Source: Fasciolopsis buskii
Lineage: Eukaryota > Platyhelminthes > Trematoda > Plagiorchiida > Fasciolidae
Length of the DNA stretch: 64,000 nt
Assembly: GCA_008360955.1 (NCBI GenBank)
Contig: LUCM01003912.1
Span: forward strand, 48,000-111,999
Direction: 5' to 3'
Shown here in pieces: positions 13,401-24,639 of the stretch. The position numbers were made by a program, and so were the translations under genes. The notes beneath the pieces were generated by a model. The model was given only the letters and a program-made list of their open reading frames with translations, searched no databases and was not told the DNA's origin. Every line of letters begins with the position of its first letter. The stretch's first letter is position 1.

Positions 13401-16400
13401 GACTGTTGGGTTGTATGGTTTTCAGTATGTATGAGCTTTGGAGCGAATATGCTTCTGAATTCCAGTCAAAAACTGATGCTTTCGTCACGTGAACATTTTA
13501 AGGTATGAAAAACGGCCCAAAATATCTACGATTACGAGGTAACGTGGAGGAAGTCAGTCAAAACCTGTCCCGGATTGATGATGCTTGGAGCCAAGCTATG
13601 AACAGTCGGGCTCCCGTAGATATTCGTACTTGAATATTGGCGGTGGAAGGTATAGGCTGTCCTGAGGTAAGGAAGGCCTTCTGGAAAATCACTGCGGTAG
13701 AGGAGGGACATGGGCACGAATTTTTCGCGCAAATTACTCACACGCATATAAATGAACATAGAATAGGTTGATGGATAGTACTTCCGGTGGTATCAAAGGC
13801 ATATTCCTGATAATATAGAGGTCCCGGCGATGGATTCCTAAGTCTTCCTTAAATAAACCAACAAAAATGACAAACAAACCACAGAGGAGGACGGCACAAA
13901 CACAAGGACAAAATAGATAGGAGGTGGTGCTTCGTCTAATCAGGGCTTAACGCAAATTTTTAGGACAAAATTGTCAGGATCTGCGTCAATGATATCTCAG
14001 GATAGGTACGACCACAAGATTTGGCAAGCTTAACCTGTTCACAAATTTGCGAGTAAAGCACAAATAGTCAGTTCACCTTGCGATGCACATGTGAATATTT
14101 TGTCCAAGTAAGATGGGTCACGTTTCAGACCTAGTCGAACGAGGAGGCACTACCCCGGTTCAAAGGCATTTCCAAATAATTTTGACATGATTCCGAAATA
14201 ATCAGGGAAATAGCATAAAAAGGTGAAGTGACCATTTCCAGTTTTGATCGAGAGTCATTCCAAAATAGTTCACGGTGTCTAACCTTATGAGTAGTATCGT
14301 GCTAATGAAAGAATGCCCAGAAGGGCAAACAGACCGAAAAGTAAACCGACATTCGACATATTTTCACAAATTAATATGCACATCAATCAAACAGAAAGAT
14401 CACGGATGAGAGACCAGTTCTTGGAAAAGTTGAGGAAATTCTCGGTTCCAGATCGACACGAACATCGTCAGCGTATTTGAATAACTGACCGGTAGAATTC
14501 GTAGGTATATCGCTTATGTTGAAAACAAGAAGAAAGAGCAACTTCTTGGATGACTCCGGAATTATTGAACAACAGCGCAAATATCTTTCGGTCCAGTCAT
14601 GTGAATGGAGTTCTGCTGGCAAAGTTAGCTGGCAGACAAGATAGTCGGTTTTTAGGGTAGCCGAACTCCTCTAGTTCACGAAGGAATATGAACAGAGGAA
14701 CAGAGTCCGAGGCAGAAAAGTCTCAGGAGCTGATGACAAGGATCTTTAGAATGCATCAGGAATGTGATGATACGATGTGGCAGACACGTGAAAGCATTCA
14801 AGATGGGCATGCTTTTGTTGTTAGGCCAACTAAAGGCAGGCGTCAGGAGCACTAGCAAAAGATGTTTAGAGTTTTAGAACAGCGCGCTCTATTAGATGAA
14901 AGCCCGCAGGATGCAAGGTCGACGAGATAAAATCGTCTAGTTGGAATTTTGAAATAATTGGGTTTGGGGATGAGAAGAATGGCGACGGATCTCCGAAAAT
15001 TAGGAGTAGAATATGAGCATAAGAATGCATAAAGAACGGATTTAAACATTTCCAAAGAGAACTATATTTTACCTTAGAAATGGGAAAGACAGATAATCGA
15101 AACCTATTTTGATCGAGTGAAGCAGTGTGAAGAATTCTTTCCTAGAAAAGGGTGTTACGTTAAAAATATAGGAGTGGGATAACGAAAGTGCAGAATCATT
15201 GCGTGGATAAATATATCCTCGGTTCATATGCCTTACGGTTGCAGCGCAGCTTAGTGGTTTCGTTCTATTCCCGTACAAAAGCTAAATTCCCTGTCATAGG
15301 TGTCTGCTCTTGCAGCTGGTCAGGGGTTGGCTGGCACACCAATCGTTGACTCCTTTTATTCCCTTCATTAGCAACAGTGAAATGCATCCGACTACTTGGA
15401 AATTCCTTAATCCACAGAAGCGCTCCTTTGGTAGTTCTACCATCTCATATGGCCGGTGCCCTACTGCAATTACACATAAAAACCTCCGTTGGAGACAGCA
15501 AATATCGAAATTCAGACCAAGTTTACTTAAGTGAAGGTTACCATGATGATTTAGGGACTCAGAAGAAAATTGCGAAATTTGGACAGGAAGGAGATCTTTG
15601 AAGTAAGGGAATATTTTTTCGGGCAGAAGTAAGTAATCTTATTTTGATTCGGCTAGGCTATCTGAATAAACTGAAAGCATCCCGGGGAAAAATCCTGGGT
15701 TTCAAAAGCAACAAGCAATTATCAGTGGTTGAGATTGGAGAAAAATAACTCAGCTTTGTTGGTACTATTTGTATCAAAAGTTGAGCCGCTTCGAATCGAG
15801 AAAATAACTTGGTTGAATAGACTACACATAACAAAAAATGGACTGAAACGTGACTAAATTCACCTGTGACGATACGCAGATTATCACCTGGCCAGGAGCT
15901 CAGAAAAGATGAAAGAAATATAGGAAAGGCGAAGTATCGGTTAAGACGCACAAACAGACTGCACATTGCAGCATTATAATAATGTTGCGATATCCAGGAT
16001 ACATCGGATAAATCTGAATATTTAAGCAGTCAGTAGCAGTCATTAAATACGTTTGACTATGTTCCGACTTGTTTGACCAGGAATTGGAATGTACACGACC
16101 ACACCAGTATATTGTTTTCTTAGCGCTGCACTGTCGATATGCAACAAAGTCTTCGATGGACGCAAACGTATGTGATTCAACGACAACCCTTGAATGCCAG
16201 TCATGCGGGCTTGAACGTACATCGGGGAGCGAAGAATGCGAGACATCTGGTAATATTATTGCTCATTAGGGCTGATACGGACGTCCATGCAGAAGATATG
16301 GACTTAAGAGCACCATGCCAATTGGTACTAATGCCTCTTTTTGGTCGAAGCAGAAATAAACGATGCATATGCACAGTTAAGTCCAAGCGTGGTGGAAATT

Positions 16401-16858
16401 CTGGACAGCATGGGAGGAAAAATAGTCCCAAAAGTGTGGAACGGGGAATGAAACTTACATTAAAAATGCATTTTTATGGTTCTTAAGTGACAATACCAAA
16501 ACGTAATTGCAGCGCAACCAATTAAACTGCTTGCGGTTCCAGTCGAGTGTTTTTCATCTATCACCTAGGTGTTGGTAACACCTGACACAGCCGCTCGAAT
16601 TTGCCTGCAGTAACCGATTCTCATTACCAAATGCCTCAGTATATGGTCACTCGGATCGGATCCATATCCGGTAAGATTCATATCCGTGCAGAAGTCAAGT
16701 CACACGAGGCTAGTTGATCGATACCTTTCTTCAAGCGCGCACTCTTATCTTTGTTCTCCTTCAGGTGCGTCAGTAGATTAGACCTAACGTGGGAAACGAA
16801 TGTGCTTGGCCTTTGTTCAAACATGCGGCACTTGATTCCAATCCATCACGAAGTTTAG
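4441..16858 (+). CDS. Tentative spliced gene: small exons, one predicted membrane segment
   Basis: Ab initio chain, no family recognised. Proposed coding exons: 4441-4572, 5147-5203, 7120-7138, 8556-8602, 9663-9702, 13426-13502, 15555-15628, 16611-16670, 16765-16858. Each is flanked by AG and GT (GTGAGT at 4573 and 5204, GTAAGT at 9703 and 15629), phases agree throughout, and the total is 600 nt (199 residues plus stop). The start ATG sits in a good context (caccATGG), 11 bases inside an exon with a strong acceptor. The 8556-8602 exon would encode a hydrophobic stretch (ITSLLIVLLILYLC) followed by AKR, like a single transmembrane helix with a basic flank. Weaknesses: several exons are very short (19, 40, 47 nt), short frames are open by chance, and introns hold a SINE, a LINE fragment and the assembly gap. 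Some or all exons may be false. Confidence 0.2.
4740..4990 (+). mobile_element. tRNA-derived SINE fragment
   Basis: Positions 4775-4870 read like a tRNA-derived SINE head: an A-box-like ggtagcattactgactaagg, then a B-box-like cgagttcgccgtccc about 40 bases on. The following tggattgcactgttga ... cagtgcttcca resembles the body of a repeat that I recall from flatworm genomes. No acceptor stem or clean ends are visible, so this is a diverged copy. Its head differs from the three-copy family at 9.4, 27.7 and 47.5 kb. Confidence 0.45.
5204..9367. other. Non-coding stretch, nothing firm
   Basis: A+T-rich sequence holding only short open frames at chance density, apart from the two tiny exons proposed within the 4441-16858 chain. 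One splice-flanked frame at about 5714-5808 (ending at a GTGAGA donor) is open but out of phase with that chain. A 30-codon frame near 6330-6422 ends in a stop and is also unplaced. No repeats with recognisable ends were seen. Confidence 0.4.
9368..9561 (-). mobile_element. tRNA-derived SINE, family 1 copy 1
   Basis: Read on the minus strand, the head carries an A box (gtggccaaatggataagg), a B box (gggttcgaacgttcc) and an acceptor-stem-like pair around ccggtggt / accgccgg. It continues into a conserved body (ggccaacttccctatttggcagc ... ccttcctgaaaaatgatgtacat). The 3' tail on the plus strand is a heptamer array, (TTTTATC) about four times, at 9373-9400. Two further copies at 27672-27861 and 47454-47625 share head, body and tail style, which defines the family. 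The tail is typical of LINE-mobilised SINEs. Confidence 0.8.
9703..12178. other. Non-coding stretch up to the assembly gap
   Basis: No recognised gene or repeat. Weak minus-strand candidates: a 62-base frame at about 10571-10632 beside a GTAAGT donor, encoding a hydrophobic segment; a 64-codon frame at 10806-11000; and a 72-codon frame at 11659-11877 that reaches a GTAATT donor. Each is within chance expectation and none could be linked by phase to another. Confidence 0.35.
12179..13051. other. Assembly gap (873 N)
   Basis: A continuous run of N. Any open frame crossing it is an artefact. The gap could hide an exon or repeat; the flanks (attcatag on the left, tgaatacggttacc on the right) show no obvious repeat ends. 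Confidence 0.99.
14383..15280 (-). mobile_element. Decayed LINE reverse transcriptase (jockey/CR1-like)
   Basis: Minus-strand peptides, interrupted by stops and frameshifts, follow the order of a LINE reverse transcriptase. At about 15160-15070 there is a segment resembling the start of the fingers region. At about 14995-14900 comes RRSVAILLIPKPNYF, like the conserved 'W..a.vipIpKp' block. At about 14540-14440 comes LLFLLVF, then about a dozen residues, then FKYADDVRVD, the catalytic YADD motif with its usual hydrophobic lead-in. No endonuclease domain or 3' end was found. The clade is uncertain, but it differs from the RTE-like copies at 42-46 kb. Non-functional relic. Confidence 0.55.
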
Positions 16859-17569
16859 CACTTCCAAAAGTTCATCAAATTCATAAATAGTTCAGTATCC
16901 ATGGTACCAGTAACAAAAACGAACTTGGTAATACAAGCTGAACGATAAAGACAACAATGTACTCGTTAGTGCAGCACGACTCTCCATCTCATGGTATGTG
17001 ATCCATCGAATGGATTTTTCTTTACATTCCGTGAACCGAAAATTTAATGAGTTTTACACCCTAGACCATGCAAATCATATGCACCAACTTGTATCTACGG
17101 AGGTGCATCATGTCTCGTGCAGTCAATAACTCTTTGAAGTTCCATTCTGTTGCCGCTAATGCTACAACTTTTGAACTGGATTTGTTGCACCGCCTAGGTA
17201 TTTCGCATATTGCGAAATGTATCGACCACTGGTTTCCTGATATCAGTAGCTCTTTTCCAGACATTGGATTCCAGTGAACCATTTTAATTCGTTGCCCATT
17301 TTTTGCGCTGCAAACAATGGAATACTTATATTACTGCTGACCTCATGAAGTCTTATTATATTAGGACATAGAGGCGGATTAGACATTAGCTGTTGACTAC
17401 TGAATTAGTAGTAGTAGTAACTACTTGTATGCCTAGAGTTAGAGGGGGGAGGGATTCTACAATTAATCTGATGAATGAAGTCAGAGGAGACGAGGCTTAA
17501 TGAGTACACTAGAGCAGATACCGCATCATTAACAGTTTCCCGTTATATTTCGGCCCGGGCGAAAGAAAA

Positions 17570-18024
17570 ATGTGCAAAGTTCAGCTTTCAGCCTTTATTT
17601 ACCTGGTCCTCGCATTCATCAGTGGCAGAGATAACAGACAACGGTATGGACATATTATGAACATTTAGGGGACATTTTTTGACATTGTCTGAAGGTTTGT
17701 CCGCTTCTCACATCGATTAACTGACCATTAGGAAATTTTATAACGTGGGAAGACCATAAACAACAAAGTGGTGCTGGCCTATTTTCACGCGACGACACTA
17801 AAGGTCTGCTTTGCGCACTAAATGTTCACACTACCGTGAAAGCAGTAGTAGTCTGATTGTGAAACCAAAGTTTTGCTTGCCTTCTAAGCCATTCTGAAAT
17901 CCCTGTCTACAGTCCCCATCGATCCAGTCGAATTGTTAAGAGAGATAAACATAAGCTAGTACAAAAAGCTGTCACATTATATTTAAACGGATACCGCAGT
18001 CAGTTTACAAATTACATGGTTTAA
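17570..18024 (+). CDS. Tentative two-exon small secreted protein
   Basis: Exon 17570-17643 begins with ATG (A at -3) and encodes MCKVQLSAFIYLVLAFISG, which has the charge-hydrophobic core-small residue layout of a signal peptide. It ends at a GTATGG donor in phase 2. A strong acceptor (ccctgtctacag) opens exon 17913-18024 in the matching phase, and the frame ends at TAA. The product would be 61 residues, basic after the signal region, with a dibasic KR. It lies about 700 bases right of the preceding chain on the same strand. The upstream frame is also open, so the start could be elsewhere. No family recognised, and a chance fit is possible. Confidence 0.22.
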
Positions 18025-19470
18025 TGCAGCTTGCTATAGACCCATTTTCAAAGAATTTTCCTGTGGAATTTACCGATGGAGACTTGGTACTTCGCGAACG
18101 AAAACCTAATCAGTCTGCTTTACTTTTTCCGCTGATATCACGATTCACATGCCGTCCGTTTTTATCTGTGCGTTAAATACTTTTTTGACTTGTCTTCGTA
18201 TATACACCACTCGTCAATATGTGCACCTTACGATGATCTGTATTTCCATACTCAGCATTCTTGATACCCATGACATTTGACCCTATTCAACCAACCACTC
18301 TACACTCTGTTGTGTACAACAGGTTTGAATTAAGCGATTCTCAGACATAACTTATTATGAATCGGATGGAAACAGAGCTTACAAACAGGTGTAGCTCGGT
18401 GTGTAGTGATAGACGGTACGATGCTTTGAAAGCTAAAAATTAAACTAAATCGGGACCTGAAAAATTATTTTTCCTGTGGCTGTCTTGAGAGCATCAGACT
18501 GGATGAATGTAGAACCATCGGCTGAAGCAAACCCACGGTGTCTACTGCAATGTTTGCCCAGATTGAAATAGCATGCAATAAAGGCCGGACCGATGCTGCA
18601 GCTGGCCTCTAAACCGAAATATGCTGGAGACGCATTGTATCTATCAGGTAGAACCCTTATGAACATGCGAGCTGGGCAGCTTAGCCCCTTGAAATAAAGT
18701 TAAGGGCTCTCCACGCGTAGCTCGGCAAGAGAGAGCTAAAATCTTATTACATATACACACGATCAAAGGAGAACAGTGTGGACCACGTTCCTGTGCTAGT
18801 CAGACTTAACTGTGACTTAGTACCTATTGAACTACCTGATGCTACTGTCCGCAGACATACGCTCGAGGAACTTCGCCGCCCCCTGTACGGCGTTCACATC
18901 AAACTGGGAATTCAGAGAATCGCGCAGATTCCACAAACACCAGAACTTTTGCAACAGTGAATAAGGTCGTGAAGAAATTTAGCATGCTCACTTAGAGTAA
19001 AGTTGAAAGTTTAGTGGAAATACAAACGGTAGTCAGATAGACACTAGTCGGATTACTGGAAGTCACGGTTACACAATCGTACGCTCTCTTTTCCAGACAG
19101 AAAAGATTTCCGGGTGGACTAGACGAGAATTCGTCTAGTCACAGGCCCGAAAACCACACGTGGCTGAGACTAACCAATGTGATTTGCAAGTACCTGGAGA
19201 CGAAAATATTATGCTAGTACTTAATGAAAAAACGCTTGTTCAGTCATATATTGAGACGATTTTGTATGAAAAAATTCTTTTTTTCTGTATGGGATGGGAA
19301 AACGTCGGTAGGAAGGCCGATGAATGAAGCTTGCTATATGGACTTTAACCGGGTTTGGGACTCAGGCGACCAGATGTTTCTGAATTAGAAAATTCAAAAA
19401 TTGCGCGTTAGAGCGAGAGTCCATACTTCATTCTGATGAGATAAATGGCCGGCGTAATTATTGACTGTTA
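18025..19470. other. No firm feature
   Basis: Contains only short open frames. A plus-strand frame at about 18778-18960 and a minus-strand frame at 18445-18666 look protein-like, but neither has convincing splice sites or a recognisable motif. Confidence 0.35.
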
Positions 19471-22400
19471 TCAGGCAGCTCCAAGTGATATCCATTTAGT
19501 GTGCTTTTGTTCATATCGGCCAGAAGTAGTAATATTAAAAGCTCTTTGGCCGTCGTTTTTGGTCACCCCGTGCATGGTTTTTCCTATGAAGTTTACAGAA
19601 TATCCGTCAAGATGAAACCTCTTGAAAAAATCTGTTTTCTCTGAATTAGGTGCTCTCTGTTTCACAGTGTGACGGAAGGGGCATCCTCTCATATATAAAA
19701 GCGATAATCCGAAATAAAGCAGAAGTTCAGTACCCTGGTAACATTGCGATTGCTCTTGTGCCGTCGGAGACCATGGAAACATTCAGGTCAAGATCGAAAA
19801 AACAGCTCAAAAGAGCAGACAAAATGCGTTATCCAGTGAATCAAATATGCAAAATCTAAATCTAAATAACTTGCAAGATCTGCGATCATGAAAGGGTCAC
19901 AAAAACGTGGACAAATTTCATTAATTAAAATCCAAATTTTAACCCTCATAAAAGCTGATTTTTGGAACGTGCGGTTGTGAGACTATCAGTGGTGATTTTA
20001 GACGCCCTCCACTCTTTGAACTACTCGATCGACAGAAAAATCGAATTGGATCTTGTATATGGTCTACTATGGGAGCAAAAGTACCGAATGTACCAATAGA
20101 TAAACAAAGAAACGAACGGGATAACAGCTTGTCAGGTAATAATTGTTTTGTTTCCATGTGCAGATACCCACAAAATGCAGTGTTTGAGGTCAAGATAATG
20201 AAAGGCGAAACTCAGACAACGCAAAATAAAGCCGTCAGTTCAAATAAGTCTATGCGATAAAAGACGCCTGGGGATTAGGACCCCCAAAAATATGGCAGAA
20301 GACAGTCAACTACGCTTGCGAATTGATGACGTCATCCAGACTAATGTTAAAACATTGCGATCTAAGTGGCAAGCTCATAGTAAAGATAGCCCGAAGTTGT
20401 TTCATTCCTATTGTGGATCTTCAGCAGAAAATATCGATCGCACTCGGACTGAGACAAGAAATCAGGGCTAATGATTGCATGTCAAATGCATTGACTGCAA
20501 AACCACCCACGATGACATATGACGGTTTATCGTACTTCAGATTCTTAAGGTGCAGCATCTACACGTCAAACCTTCTGGGGGGCTACAGGTCGTTGCTTGC
20601 AACAAACATGCCTGGTGCCAGGTTTCCATTGAGCAAATGTGGTTAATTGGAAGGACTGTGAGAGCTCAAGAACGTCTTATTAGTCTCATGAATGAGATTT
20701 TGTGTCTCATCTTGCGAAGTAGACGCCACACCTGCATTCCAGATAGCTGGCTGCTTATCGAATTGAGAAAGCTTATGTATTTTAACATGAAATCACTGAG
20801 CGAATAAGCCAACTAGCTTAGATGTTTAGGGAACTTTCGACTAGTAGAACATGTTATGCGTTATTTGAGGTGAAACACAGACAGGTAACCCAATTTCAGG
20901 TTCAGGGTCATCTCTTACCTCGAAATGCTCCGGGTGTACGAGAATGGTACAAAAAAAATCATCCCCTGGCCGATAGCCAAATCGTTTAGCTGTGGTTCCG
21001 TGAGATGAGGTGCTTGACACGGGTGATACAGCATTCACATCCCATGTTCCGCTTGTTTCCAGAACAATTTGCAATGGCTGAGTGGTAACAACCGGTAGAA
21101 CTTCCGTTTCGCTGTCTTCGGGCACAACTAATGCTGACGGTTTGCCCGGGTCGCAGGCCATATAATCGGACAAGAAGTCAACGATCATTCTAAAAGACAA
21201 GAAGAAACAGTGTTGGGGAAGAGTTTCCGAGCTGCAAATGTAGAACTGAGTAAACTAGTGCAGTGAAGTCTTATCCATGGAATTCACACGGAGAAGTACA
21301 CAAAATAGACTAATGAGGCTAATGGGGAACTTAAATGCGTTTCACTCTCAGCATCTGGGGCAGTAGAAAACACCGTCGATCGTACAGTTGTCTTGGATTT
21401 TCAGTTCACATGCTTCTCAAGGCAACAAGGTACACTTTGTTACTAAAACACATTGTTGTGCATGGTATAGGCAAGCAGGACACTTTGGAATTTATGCACA
21501 CCAAACAAAGCTTTTGGCGTATATCATATCTGTGCCCAAGCCTGGCAAGTTTAAAGCCGCCACTGTTTGTAGAAAACTTACAGTGGCTACTGCCTGTGTT
21601 ATCAGTAGCCAAAGTGTCACCGATAAATCCGAGTGTACTTCAGCAATACACTGCAATTACAAGGTAGACATATAGGGGTTGACTCAGTGGTAAAAAGACA
21701 AGTGACTACAATGCAACATACAGCTATCCATCCACGAAACAAAGAATTAGTATGGCTCCGAACAGTGTGTATCACCAATCAGAGATGCACCATTCTGTAG
21801 TCCTCATACAGACGTTGGTATGAGAACTGAGCACTGTGGAACTTCTGCTTCAGTGGTGCGTACCTCCACCAATTCCACCGAAGCGCCCAGAGCTGTAATG
21901 CAGCCAATTAGTTACTGAGGATAGTGCAACTCCGTGTGTAAAGAATGGCGCCGATGAAGTTTACGGCAATCCATCAGCTGCCAAAGCATTTCTTCAACCA
22001 GGCTCGAGTAGTCAGATTTTCCAGTATTAACAAACCAAATGGATTCATGTTTCTAAAAGCACTCTTGTTTTCTTCAACTTACACCCTCGACCAGAGGAAT
22101 CCCAAATGATCTGCGAAAACTGAACATCGGCATCTAGAACACTTGTTTTGGCTGTACCTAGTAGATCAATGGTTGCGATAAAATGAACGGGTTGGTTCCA
22201 TTCTATTTCAGTTTGTCAGTTGTTTTGGCCGAATTTGTAGCGAAAATCAAGCTGAGCTTTGGATGTTGGCCAGATCTTTCGACCAGCTCGAATATCCGCC
22301 TTTTGGCTTGCTTTATTTGCATTATATTTTTGGGAAGATGATCGTCAATTCTCGAAGTAGTCAACAATCACTTTAGCCTCAGCAAATTAAGACAAAGAAG

Positions 22401-23720
22401 TCTTCATCCTGTAAATCCTTGAAACACTGGGGTGCACCAATTTGCACTATTTTCCGTTCAGTTTTGCTGCACTATTTTATCCCAATGAAAAACTCGCATT
22501 TACCAAAACGATGTCCTACCGAACTGGCTGACTCTCTTGACTGACACGATTCTTGTTTGCTCATGCTGTTGTCTCATAATATACACCAGTTACCGTGCTA
22601 AAGTTGAAAGACAAATAAAAAGTATCAAAGGCAAACAATACTTCCTTATTTAGAACTACTCGCTTTCTCTCCACCCGTTCCGTCGATCACGGAAGTCTTG
22701 CCTATTTTCAGCTAGCAGATGTCGTTTCATCTATTGCGCAATCTGTCTGATGGTAATACAATGATCTATTTAGTGATCTAACAAATGCAAGTTTGTTCAC
22801 GACCAAACATGCAATAAGCCTGTCGCCGAGTAAATAAAATAGCCAGATTTTTAGTCGCACACTAATGCATTTTTCTCAGGGCCCCTAATCCGCACGCAAA
22901 AACCAAGAGTTATAAGCACCCTGGCTGAACCGGAAAAATTGCGATATCCTTAGAAATTTCGTGTTTCTCGGCATTGGCCGAAGAAGAATTCCCGACTGAG
23001 ATTTAGTTGACTCGCTAGCGTTTCTCGCAGTCGCTTTCATTTCCGGTGATCTTGGTTGTTATTGCCTTACTTTAGTTGCATTTAATCTGCCGAGACATCC
23101 GCGTTCATTAGACCTCTCTGACTAGACAGAAATCAAGAGCATAAGGCACTGACAATCAGGTGTGCAAATATTTCGACTGCCCACCTGTCCACGTGTCTCT
23201 TGATTGCCGGTGTGATTTCTTCTGCAACTGGATGATTGTCTCAACCTTTAAAATTTTCTTCCTACTTTCTTTCCTTGGGTTTTAAACCTTTCATCATCAC
23301 CGCGGTCATAATCTTCAGTGCAGCTGCCTGACTGTGAAAAGTTTGTGGTCGGAGCGCACAGAAATGCAATCATAAGATTTACAAACTAAGGTAGCTAACA
23401 CAATATTTGCAACCGAAACACAAATGTTTGTCCAGTTTTATAAACGTTGGCTGGTGACTTGTTGTGACACCAAGCCCACGCCTTTGCACATCCTGCACGG
23501 AATCGGCTGTCTCACTGATTGCCAGTGAAAGTACGAGGATAAATTGTGACCAGAAAGTCGTTAGCCCGTGGACATAAACCCGAACAACCGATGCGCGCCA
23601 AATCTTGAACGGTAGTGAATACCATACCGTGTTACCTCACCCGTTGTGTGCGACCACATGAATTCGAGTCGTGAACAAACCAAGACGCTGTGATGAGTCT
23701 GGCAGTATGAACGATGATCA
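19471..23720 (-). CDS. Tentative 3' part of a spliced minus-strand gene
   Basis: Proposed exons in transcript order: 23636-23720, 23071-23121, 22504-22540, 22085-22202, 20919-21189, 19471-19656 (stop at 19471-19473). Phases agree at each join. The best exon is 20919-21189: acceptor tcttgtcttttag, 90 open codons, donor GAG/GTAAGA. Exon 22085-22202 encodes a natural-looking segment (EWNQPVHFIATIDLLG) but needs a GTGTAA donor to stay in phase. Exons 23071-23121 (51 nt) and 22504-22540 (37 nt) are weak. A 27-base splice-flanked segment at 23852-23878 could lie further upstream. The start of the gene was not found. The mixed beta-strand-like sequence reminded me of trafficking-complex C-terminal domains, but not enough to name a family. 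Confidence 0.3.
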
Positions 23721-24171
23721 CTGAACCATCCAGTAAAAATCAGTTGAGTCAATGGCAAAAAATCAGCTTCATGGCAAAGGGACTTGTCATCGAGGATTAT
23801 ATACTAATGCCGAAAACAAAACTATAACGTAAATTAACCAATGGGAGTTACACGCTCCGGAGTTTGCATCCATTCAACCTGTGTAGAAAGCATAATCTAA
23901 TTTGCAAATCAAGATTTTCTATGGGTCTGACTCCGTTGTTTGCTTTTAAAGTGAAAAAACGGACGAGTCCTAGGCAAATAAAAAGAGGATAATGAATGAA
24001 TTATTTCGGTTCCACGATGGGAATTGGGTCACGTTATCTCCTCATATGAAAATTTCATCGTTGGACAAAAGACATGCCGGAGCACTCGACAATACTAGAA
24101 ATTGGATTGCAAGTTGGATGCAATAGAACCGTCCTGTTTTCTGTTACGGCTGAGTGTTTACTAGAACCATT

Positions 24172-24636
24172 TCACCCTGCCAGGTCGAAGTTCACACAGT
24201 TGAGGTAGTACAGGATGTAATGCACTATCGGTTTATCTTTGCCAGAGTCTATATGTAGTGGACATCTACAGTACCTAATTTGGATGGAGAAGCCAAAACG
24301 GGTAATTGTGGCGCAACGTTTTGCAGAAAGCCCAAATACGACGATGGTTTGAAAAGTCGATGTCACGATAAACGGCCATCGTAGGAAACGGCCAGTCGGC
24401 TGACAAAATCGGGGATAGATAGGTGTCACACCGTATGTATTGGGAACAAACGCTTCCTGATTCAGGCCTTCGTTCTTGGATGAAGTCCCGTTGGGTCTCG
24501 ATAAACGTGAACTTATGGCGGCTCCCAACAAACATAAACGGCCATAGGAATTCCTCCAGCGGTTTCGCAGCGTTCGGATGAGCTCTAATAGTGCAAGACC
24601 AATAATTTCTAAAAATCCACCCTTACGGAGCTTCAA
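24172..24636 (-). other. Longest uninterrupted frame in the window, unidentified
   Basis: A 154-codon frame with a second frame open over about 100 codons in the same stretch (stop near 24272). A possible donor, GCAGG/GTGAAA, lies at its left end. Neither translation shows a domain that I recognise. One frame of this length is about what chance gives in this window, so it may be a decayed element or nothing. Confidence 0.15.
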
Positions 24637-24639
24637 TAA

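Noticed and set aside
18778..18960. A LINE endonuclease end, suggested by DHVPVLVRL
   Set aside because: The motif resembles 'SDH.PV' but nothing before or after it fits an endonuclease.
19668..19859. A plus-strand exon after gtttcacag
   Set aside because: It is open and protein-like but stands alone; the adjacent minus-strand terminal exon fits a multi-exon chain better.
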